Both the position numbers and the translations under genes were made by a program. A DNA stretch of 64,000 nucleotides from Buttiauxella gaviniae ATCC 51604. GTDB lineage: Bacteria; Pseudomonadota; Gammaproteobacteria; Enterobacterales; Enterobacteriaceae. Positions 37,500 to 43,858 of the stretch are shown in pieces (positions within the stretch are counted from its first letter, which is position 1; each line of letters opens with the position of its first letter). The notes beneath the pieces are model-generated. The model made no database searches and had not been told where the DNA came from. It worked only from the letters and a program-made list of their open reading frames with translations. The stretch covers positions 62,001-126,000 of the forward strand of contig NZ_LXEP01000003.1 in NCBI RefSeq assembly GCF_001654835.1, in the 5' to 3' direction.

Positions 37500-37800
37500 T
37501 ACCTGAATTACTATCTAAAAATCAATAAACTACAGGGGTTCAGCTCCGATCTTGCTGGACCTTCCCGTTGCATTGCGTTTGAAGTATCAGGTTCGTTGCG
37601 GGGATTAAAACTCTTGGGCAGCTATCGGGGAATATGTATTGTTTTTACCGAAACATGGCCTGGATACCTGCCATCCTCAATACCATTTGATTTACCCGAC
37701 AGCCTGCAAACACGGAATTGACCGGGCAGCGGGCCGAGACAGAGTTATTGACCGTGCCCCCTTTCCTTTCTACAACGATATTCCAACAAGATTTTCAGGG
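37500..37800 (-). pseudogene. Decayed DUF1120 fimbrial subunit gene
   Basis: Read on the minus strand, 37632-37700 gives SNGIEDGRYPGHVSVKTIHI then PR and a stop, which mirrors NGAEDGYYIYHPTVKEMHIP of the neighbouring 224-residue subunit. After the stop, KSFNPRNEPDTSNAMQREG mirrors MSINPRDELDTSGVIRLEG. Upstream, RSITLSRPAARSIPCLQAVG matches only with a frame change. It is thus a second, broken copy of the C-terminal half of a DUF1120 subunit. Length and start are lost. It fills most of the 530-base gap before the chaperone. Confidence 0.8.
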
Positions 37801-37834
37801 GGGCATTCTCATTTCCGTCCATTACCCGGGTCTA

Positions 37835-38509
37835 TTACAGGTATCTCACCACCACGCTCGCCGAGCCTTCCAACCGAATGACGCCTGACGTATCCAGCTC
37901 GTCACGCGGATTAATGCTCATCCGTAAATGCCGGGGAATATGCATTTCTTTTACGGTTGGGTGGTAGATGTAATAACCATCTTCCGCACCATTATAGAGA
38001 CCCCCGCCCTCATATGAGCTGCCAGCAGGACAAGATAGAGGGATCTGGCGGCCTCTCTGTATTCTGATGAACGATAGAATTGCAATTAGATTGCCGTCCC
38101 CCGCATCTACCTTTATTAGTTCATTGTCCTGTAAACCAACACCGCAACCAGCAGCCACCGCCTTGTTCGCTGAGGGCAGCCACCATGCCAGCACGCCAGT
38201 ATCCTTCCCACTTGCGTGGGGCGCTAACTGGCCGCCATTATCAAAGGGGAAGGCCACTAACAACTTTGTTGGTGCCGGGCAGACTATCCTGATGGTTTTT
38301 GCACGTAGTAGATGGGTGGAGTCATTACTGTTCAATTCATCAGAATGGATTGAACCGAACTTAAACGCGGCACCATCGGGCACGACAACGCTGCATGTAC
38401 TGGGCGCAATAGAGCCCACCACATTAATATTGGCTTCACTTGCAGCGAACACAGGCGATGTAAGTGTTGCGAGCAGTGCTGTCGCAATCAGAGTTTTTAG
38501 GGTTTTCAT
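37835..38509 (-). CDS. DUF1120 fimbrial subunit (minor)
   Basis: 224 residues: signal peptide about 1-22 (ending VFAA), then a DUF1120 domain with PSTCSVVVPDGAAFKFGSIHSDELN near the start and the closing strand GSASVVVRYL that is donated to the next subunit. It is probably a minor pilin. It lies 74 bases after the major subunit, across a stem-loop, and has a decayed paralogue just downstream. Confidence 0.84.
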   Translation of the reverse strand: MKTLKTLIATALLATLTSPVFAASEANINVVGSIAPSTCSVVVPDGAAFKFGSIHSDELNSNDSTHLLRAKTIRIVCPAPTKLLVAFPFDNGGQLAPHASGKDTGVLAWWLPSANKAVAAGCGVGLQDNELIKVDAGDGNLIAILSFIRIQRGRQIPLSCPAGSSYEGGGLYNGAEDGYYIYHPTVKEMHIPRHLRMSINPRDELDTSGVIRLEGSASVVVRYL

Positions 38510-38552
38510 AGTAATTCCTACAAGCGAATCGACCCCGGAGACGAGATCTATG

Positions 38553-38572
38553 GCCGGTCACGATGGACCGGC
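38553..38572 (-). promoter_or_regulatory. Stem-loop between the first two subunit genes
   Basis: GCCGGTC (38553-38559) pairs perfectly with GACCGGC (38566-38572) around a 6-base loop. It lies in the 74-base gap after the major subunit gene. There is no T run, so it is more likely an mRNA-stability element raising major-subunit output than a full terminator. Confidence 0.55.
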
Positions 38573-38583
38573 ACACCCTCTGA

Positions 38584-39240
38584 TTAGAGGTATTCCACAA
38601 CGAGAGTAGCGGAACCTGAGAAGTCAAAGTTGGCAGTGGTATCAAGCGTATTGAGCGGGCCAATTTCTGGGCGAACCTGCAACGTACCGCTTAAGGTAGA
38701 TAGTGGTTTCACTGCGGTAGCTGCAGCCGTGTCTGCAAACCCGAGCAAGGTACCATCGTACTTTATTGCAGGGCCACGATCGCCGGAAACTGGAGCTGCG
38801 GCCCATGTGGTACCATCAGTTGAGATAAGACCAACCACCGCTGCGCCATCACCCTGCACATCGTTCGCGAGGTTCAACGTGTATTGCCCAATGCTGGCTG
38901 TTCCTTGTCGACCCAGACCGAAATTTGCACCTGTGGCAGAATCCAGTGCCGTTCCAATGGCATTATCTACCGCTTTAATGGCAAATGGAGCGCTTGCCCC
39001 GGCACAATCAACATTGAAAGACACGGTTTTCATATCTAACGAAGTTCTGGCTGTCTCGGAAAGATCGGCCACAGAGATATTGCCATAGTTAATCCCGCTC
39101 GTACCCAGTGTCGGAGTACAAGCGACTGGGGTGATAGTGCCCGTAACATTCAGCGTAACATCGCTGGCCGCAAATGCCTGGGTCGAAGCCAGCATGCCAA
39201 AAGCCAATGTAGACAATGCAAATTTGTTATTTTTGAACAT
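38584..39240 (-). CDS. DUF1120 fimbrial subunit (probable major pilin)
   Basis: 218 residues: signal peptide about 1-24 (ending AFAA), DUF1120 domain with TPVACTPTLGTSGINYGNISVADLSE, a matching second Cys (VDCAGAS) and the C-terminal strand GSATLVVEYL. It is the first gene of the operon and is followed by a stem-loop, fitting a highly expressed major pilin. The order (subunits, chaperone, usher, double-domain tip) parallels the E. coli gltF-yhcA-yhcD-yhcE/F set. No phase-variation inverted repeat was seen upstream. Confidence 0.85.
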   Translation of the reverse strand: MFKNNKFALSTLAFGMLASTQAFAASDVTLNVTGTITPVACTPTLGTSGINYGNISVADLSETARTSLDMKTVSFNVDCAGASAPFAIKAVDNAIGTALDSATGANFGLGRQGTASIGQYTLNLANDVQGDGAAVVGLISTDGTTWAAAPVSGDRGPAIKYDGTLLGFADTAAATAVKPLSTLSGTLQVRPEIGPLNTLDTTANFDFSGSATLVVEYL

Positions 39241-39472
39241 ATTTAAATTCCAGTAAATGGAGGTTAGTTAAATAAGCAGCTAGAGCCGCTCCACTCACCG
39301 CCTCATAAAAGCACGTGAAAGTACATGAACTGCGGTAATGGCGAAAAAAGTATCACGCAGAATATGGTGCAAGAACTGAAAAAACCTTATTTAAAATACT
39401 GATATTTATCAAAGCATTAAGGTTGCAATTTCAGGTTTAGTAAGGCGGTTCCTGGTGTTATCCGGGTATCTC
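39241..39472. promoter_or_regulatory. Upstream region of the fimbrial operon
   Basis: 232 bases between the first pilin gene and the transposase relic, AT-rich and without a gene. It presumably carries the fimbrial promoter on the minus strand. No convincing promoter boxes or invertible repeats were found. Confidence 0.4.
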
Positions 39473-39952
39473 ATGGCAAAACAAAAGTTCAAAATCACCA
39501 ATTAGACATACTACAACAAGGCACTTATCAGTCGCGGTTCACCCACAGCACTATTCCGATATGGCCATCACCACCGTTTTGATGTTTAAACGTGTGTTTC
39601 ACCTCACGTTGCGGGCTGTACAGAGCTTTATCAATTCGTTTAATAAACTGAAAAGTGCCGATTCGCTGTCCGGATTATTTCTGCGTAAGTAAGCGGGCTA
39701 ACTCCATCAATCTCTATTTCAAAACCCCGACATGCGGCGAAATTGCAATCTGATTATCGATTCCACCTGGCTGAAATGTTCGGGGAAGGCGAGTGGTAAG
39801 TGAAAAAACACGGGCAGGAATAGCGCTGCATCTGGTCGTTGACGCCGCTATCGCCTCCGGCTTATTCAGCGCATATCAGAACGGACCCTGTTGCAACGCG
39901 AAACCGCCAGACTGATTGGTGTCAGCGTGCGGCATTTCTGAAAGAGAAAGCA
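39473..39952 (+). mobile_element. IS5/IS903-like transposase relic with a second HTH fragment
   Basis: ATG 39473 starts MAKQKFKITN and meets a stop in the eleventh codon. In shifted frames the relic continues as DMAITTVLMFKRVFHLTLRA and later FGEGEW, matching IS903-type transposases in order, with an internal loss of about 30 codons and several stops. After about 39870 another fragment, SERTLLQRETARLIGVSVRH, resembles the N-terminal helix-turn-helix of ISNCY/IS1202-like transposases. Terminal repeats were not found. The relic borders the effector genes of the type VI locus. Confidence 0.78.
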
Positions 39953-40213
39953 TTTTAAATTAATTTAGTCTGCAAAAAATCTATGAAACAGGCCTATTGT
40001 GACCTCCGCACACCCATTATTCCAATTAAAAACAACAGACACAAAATCACATGATTGTATAGTTTCCATCTTCATTGATGGCATAATAAAAACAATCATT
40101 TTAATTTCAAATACAATTATAAAAATGCACATGCCTATGCTATACAGCACATGCACTTTTAATTAAATTAACACCTGCTAGTAGCAATAATTTACACTTT
40201 TATAAATCATAAA
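39953..40213. other. AT-rich spacer at the end of the type VI cargo region
   Basis: 261 bases of low GC between the transposase relic and the last cargo gene. A 63-codon minus-strand frame at 39965-40156 has no ribosome site or recognisable product. Nothing further is supported. Confidence 0.4.
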
Positions 40214-41257
40214 CTAGCTAGATTCCCCACCAAGCACATGCTTGCGGAAGAAATACCCCCTTTTCTCTTCAATAGAGTTTGAGTAGCTTGCTCCATCACG
40301 AGATACACGGTGACGTTCCGCACGTTGTAAAAGTGTTTCACCTTTCTTATTTACAACTCTTGTTGTATCGAGAGACTTGAGAATACTAATTGAGTTAGAG
40401 TGTTTCAGGTAAGACTCAGGAAATAGCAATGCCGTTTTCCTTGAAGTGAATTTCACTCTTGCACCTACACTTTTCTGATAAAAATTTATGATTTTAAAAG
40501 GCTCCATACTTTTTATCATATGGTTCCTGGCGACGGGTCTTTTAGCAATGGTATTAGCCAGTGAAAGTGAAAACATTCCACAATCTGCAGGTGATGATTG
40601 GATCCCCATTTCACTAAATGAAACGCGCATTTTATCATAATGCTTCTTTCTATATTGTTCACACAAATATTTTAACTGATCATAACCATAGTCAGCGCCA
40701 GCATCAGGATTACCAGACAAAGTAGCAGGTTCGAAAAACATAAAGTAATGAATTCCCTGTTCATTAACATAATCAGGCGCGGCATAGTGTATTTGCGACT
40801 TATCACCTTTCCGTTTCATACGTACCACGGCCTGAGCACACGCCCCTAAACCACGATTAAATGCAGTATTGAATAAGCTATTTAAATCATCAAAGTAACG
40901 TAAATTAAAGCCTGCACGTTTGGCATTAATACTTTCAATGATTTGAGGCAGATACATTTCATCTATAAAGTTGATTTCAGTATCATGTTGTAAATTATTT
41001 GCGAGCCCATCACTTATTGTACGTTGTGAAGGTTCCCGCAATGCATTATGAAATGTACTCAAAATTTTATCCCGAGTCACTTCATGCTTTATCAATTTTG
41101 TGTTGGTGTATGCATCCCATTGTTGGCGCTGAGATGCATTTTTTATTTTTTCTGTCAGTTTCGTGACGGTTTTAATTGAAATATCACTTTGTAACTCTTT
41201 CTTTGCTAATGCTTGAGTCAGTGTATCACTTTTAGATATTTTACTAAAAAAGCCCAT
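40214..41257 (-). CDS. YopJ-family (C55) acetyltransferase-like effector candidate
   Basis: 347 residues. The central region matches YopJ/AvrRxv proteins with all three catalytic positions: His157 in IHYAAPDYV, Glu176 in FFEPATL, and Cys226 in SSPADCGMFSLSLA. The His-Glu spacing of 19 equals that of YopJ as I recall it. The C-terminal VVNKKGETLLQRAERHRVS also matches YopJ (VVNKKNETIVNR-like). The family acetylates Ser/Thr/Lys of host kinases after injection by type III secretion; here it lies in a type VI locus. GAGGTG precedes the ATG. Low-GC compared with the tss genes. No immunity gene seen. Secretion route is inferred, not shown. Confidence 0.82.
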   Translation of the reverse strand: MGFFSKISKSDTLTQALAKKELQSDISIKTVTKLTEKIKNASQRQQWDAYTNTKLIKHEVTRDKILSTFHNALREPSQRTISDGLANNLQHDTEINFIDEMYLPQIIESINAKRAGFNLRYFDDLNSLFNTAFNRGLGACAQAVVRMKRKGDKSQIHYAAPDYVNEQGIHYFMFFEPATLSGNPDAGADYGYDQLKYLCEQYRKKHYDKMRVSFSEMGIQSSPADCGMFSLSLANTIAKRPVARNHMIKSMEPFKIINFYQKSVGARVKFTSRKTALLFPESYLKHSNSISILKSLDTTRVVNKKGETLLQRAERHRVSRDGASYSNSIEEKRGYFFRKHVLGGESS

Positions 41258-41334
41258 TATTCACCTCGTGAATTAGTTTAAATTTCCGCGCAGTAAAATC
41301 ATTACATAGAGAACCATGATATAAATATAGTCAA

Positions 41335-41940
41335 TTAGCACATTGGCATCAAATCCCTCCGACTGCGGACAAACAATATTGCACTAAGTTGGGTGTGGCT
41401 GGAAAAATCTTTGGAGATTTTTTCCTTGATGTCATCGTAAATGCTATTTTTAAACCCACACCATTTGTAGACCCCATCATTAGGATCGTAAAAATAAATA
41501 TTTTTATCATTTTTATTTTTAAATATAACAACGGCATGTCCTCCACCGCAGTCTAACCTCCAACCAAGCAAGCAAAGAATACTGTTTTCACTTTCACCAG
41601 GGATACGGGAAACTCTATTTTTAAGTTGGGTATCATTTCCAAATATGCTGAAAGATGGCATGTACACGCTATAGGTTACCCCTTCTATAGATGAAACCTG
41701 TTTTCCAAGTGTTTCAAATATCATTCTGTCAGAGTTAATTTGCTGCTCTACAATTTCATAAACACCCTGAAATTCAAATGCGGTACTATTTAGATGGCTT
41801 ACCGGGGTTAAATCTTTCTTGCATCCACTGGCTATATCAAGAATCCAATAGGATGCCAGGCCGAAACAAATTCCTTTGGATTTTTTAAACTGCATATATT
41901 GTTTATAGCCAAATGCCTTGTGTTTCAAAAAAAACGCCAT
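41335..41940 (-). CDS. YopT-family (C58) cysteine-protease-like effector candidate
   Basis: 201 residues with the papain-like C-H-D triad in YopT order: Cys25 in KGICFGLASYWI, His135 in CGGGHAVVIFK, and Asp152 in IYFYDPNDG. The Cys-His and His-Asp distances (110 and 17) are close to those of YopT/AvrPphB-type proteins. Relatives cleave host Rho GTPases or kinases. GGAG lies upstream of the ATG. It is in the same strand as the type VI genes, between the broken vasL copy and the YopJ-like gene, in low-GC DNA. The N-terminus is short, so no obvious secretion domain is present. Confidence 0.72.
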   Translation of the reverse strand: MAFFLKHKAFGYKQYMQFKKSKGICFGLASYWILDIASGCKKDLTPVSHLNSTAFEFQGVYEIVEQQINSDRMIFETLGKQVSSIEGVTYSVYMPSFSIFGNDTQLKNRVSRIPGESENSILCLLGWRLDCGGGHAVVIFKNKNDKNIYFYDPNDGVYKWCGFKNSIYDDIKEKISKDFSSHTQLSAILFVRSRRDLMPMC

Positions 41941-41961
41941 TCATATACTCCATATAAAAAA

Positions 41962-42291
41962 TCACCAGTCAGTTAAGATGACTTCTCGTGTTAATTTTTT
42001 AAGTTGATTATCGATAGTGTTGTTTAATGCTTTATTTTCTATGTCAGGAGAATGCGGTTTTTGTAAAAGTAGCACGCTGACCGGTGTCTCCATACTTTGC
42101 AGAGCCTGTTTCATTGCGTAAACTTCGGTTTTCAACTCCGAAATTGTGATATAGCTGCGCTGCTTTCTTTCTGACTGCTGATGCAGCATTTTCTTCCAGT
42201 TATCTGGCGCAGCTTTTTCCAGACGTTGCGCGAAGTTATTCCCCTGGCCAGGGGCCATATTAAATAAGCGCACAACTATAAAGTTATGCAC
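41962..42291 (-). pseudogene. Decayed copy of the vasL 3' end
   Basis: A 109-codon frame from a GTG. It repeats the end of VasL: QGNNFAQRLEKAAPDNWKK corresponds to QGNQLAKRLGEVAPGNS...NWKK, and KQRSYITISELKTEVYAMKQ corresponds to KQRSHITISELKTDVYEMKQ, with a loss of about 25 residues between. The ending differs after SVLLL. It has no TM or N-terminal domain, so it is probably a leftover of an older vasL 3' end. It separates the C80-like and the C58-like genes. Confidence 0.75.
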
Positions 42292-42327
42292 TTATTCATT
42301 AGCGCTGAAAGAATGAAATTAAATACT

Positions 42328-42900
42328 CTAGGACTCAGCAGTATAACGTGAGCCTTTGAAATTTGTTACAGTATTTCCTTTCACTATGTGGTATTTCCCT
42401 TTATGCATTTTCTGCATAAATGATTTAGCCCCTGGACGACTTGCCCAGCGATAAAATGGCCCATAGACATAATAACCAATGGCTCCACTCACCCAACCAA
42501 AACGAACCCCTATAGCCATCAATTGTATAGCGAAGTCATCAAGCCATGTATTTTTACCTAACTCACATGAATGGAACTTAATAACTCCAACATTTCTTAA
42601 ACCATATTGCATCAACCTCTGCACCAATTTGGTTAGCTCAATTTGTCCCAACCCATCAGGATTAGCATGAGAAACGATGATCAGTTTATCGGACATTGTC
42701 AAATCACTCAGTAATGTTTTCATCTCTGGTGAGTTTGGTTTATTCAGGATACACACTGGGTTTTTATAAGCCGAGTCCAAATATTTCTTCTCATATCCTG
42801 AATAGTCGTAAGCATAAACCACTCGCGTTCGCCCGTACTTCCAGTTCGCATTAGGATGCAAATATCCGGCCATTTTACAAAATTTATTAACAAACAACAT
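42328..42900 (-). CDS. C80/clan-CD-like His-Cys protein, effector candidate
   Basis: 190 residues. A Rossmann-like core shows His78 in LIIVSHANPDGLG and Cys112 in VIKFHSCELGKN, with the helix QIELTKLVQRLMQYGL between them. This order and spacing match C80 (RtxA/TcdA self-processing) and related caspase-clan peptidases, where His and Cys form the dyad. I cannot tell whether it is a peptidase, a toxin or an autoprocessing domain remnant. AGAGGTG precedes the ATG. It is in low-GC DNA in the cargo block after vasL. Confidence 0.55.
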   Translation of the reverse strand: MLFVNKFCKMAGYLHPNANWKYGRTRVVYAYDYSGYEKKYLDSAYKNPVCILNKPNSPEMKTLLSDLTMSDKLIIVSHANPDGLGQIELTKLVQRLMQYGLRNVGVIKFHSCELGKNTWLDDFAIQLMAIGVRFGWVSGAIGYYVYGPFYRWASRPGAKSFMQKMHKGKYHIVKGNTVTNFKGSRYTAES

Positions 42901-43008
42901 AACACCTCTTTAAAGTAGTTAATTTAAATATAAAATACAAGGCACCCCAGTCAACAAACAGATTGAGCCACGCCCACTTCACTATCAAACGAGTCACACC
43001 ACTTTTGT

Positions 43009-43665
43009 TTAGCGTGTAACTTTTCTTTGTAGAGCCTTCAGTTCAAGTGATGTTCTAAAACGTTCCACATTCGGATTTTTCATGGCAAGCGAATTAAAAA
43101 CTTGATTGCTGGCAAGTTTATTACTCGATGCAAAATTAAAAACGCCAATAACTTTAATTTTACTTGTTGCAGGAAGGCCAGCGTAAACATTGACGAATGG
43201 GCGACCTGCGATCAATATCTCGTTATATTTCGCCCCACATGCCATTTGCCCATTAATCAAATCACCAGGCATTAACAACTGCCTAAAGTTGCCTATATTT
43301 ATTCCTTTTTTGTTTATTCCACTATGTAATGATTTAACTAAGCTTCCATTCCTTTCTGTTTTAGAAGCATATCTTGCATTAGCTTCCTTCCCTTTATGAT
43401 TGGGGAACCAGATATCATGCTTATGTGTTCCCAGAATGTTCTGCTTGGGTACTTTTAGAATAAACCCTGTTGCATCTATTGATTGCAAACATAAAGTTGC
43501 ATCAATTAGAGAACAAGATATAATGTCCCATGTTGCGAAAACCTCCTCAGCAGGTCGCTGAAATAACTCCCCCGTATTATACCTGACAGCATGAATGATA
43601 AAACCATACTCTGAAAGATTTTCATAGTTCCAACGTTTTAGCACATTAATTTCTTTACTGCTCAT
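43009..43665 (-). CDS. Uncharacterised protein, possible ADP-ribosyltransferase fold
   Basis: 218 residues from ATG 43665 (MSSKEINVLKRWN), chosen because GAGGGT lies eight bases upstream, over an ATG 16 codons earlier. I do not recognise a named family. The layout hints at an R-S-E ART: Arg28 in FIIHAVRYN, Ser50/52 in ISCSLI, and Glu149 in YNEILIAGRPFVNV, the last resembling the ART catalytic-Glu strand. GFILKVPKQNILGTHKHDIWFPN is a further conserved-looking segment. It is the first cargo gene, 193 bases after vasL, in low-GC DNA. Function is unproven. Confidence 0.4.
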   Translation of the reverse strand: MSSKEINVLKRWNYENLSEYGFIIHAVRYNTGELFQRPAEEVFATWDIISCSLIDATLCLQSIDATGFILKVPKQNILGTHKHDIWFPNHKGKEANARYASKTERNGSLVKSLHSGINKKGINIGNFRQLLMPGDLINGQMACGAKYNEILIAGRPFVNVYAGLPATSKIKVIGVFNFASSNKLASNQVFNSLAMKNPNVERFRTSLELKALQRKVTR

Positions 43666-43858
43666 AATACAACCCTCATAACTTATAAAAAGTAAACAAT
43701 TCGCTCTCGGCATTAATCACAAAAAATGTAGATGGTATGATTTTTAATACTGCATAAATGAAAAAACCAAGAAATTAGAACCCTAATCATTAATATAAAA
43801 ACCCACTCCATTACTTACTAATAGCAATCGAGATAATTAAATGCACCCCACCAGAACT

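Noticed and set aside
37639-37881. 80-codon plus-strand frame in the fimbrial region
   Set aside because: It is the opposite strand of the decayed DUF1120 subunit, which explains the sequence.
39241-39472. Invertible (fim-switch-like) promoter upstream of the fimbrial operon
   Set aside because: No flanking inverted repeats and no recombinase gene nearby.
39965-40156. 63-codon minus-strand frame beside the transposase relic
   Set aside because: Very AT-rich, rich in Met and Ile by composition, and with no ribosome site.
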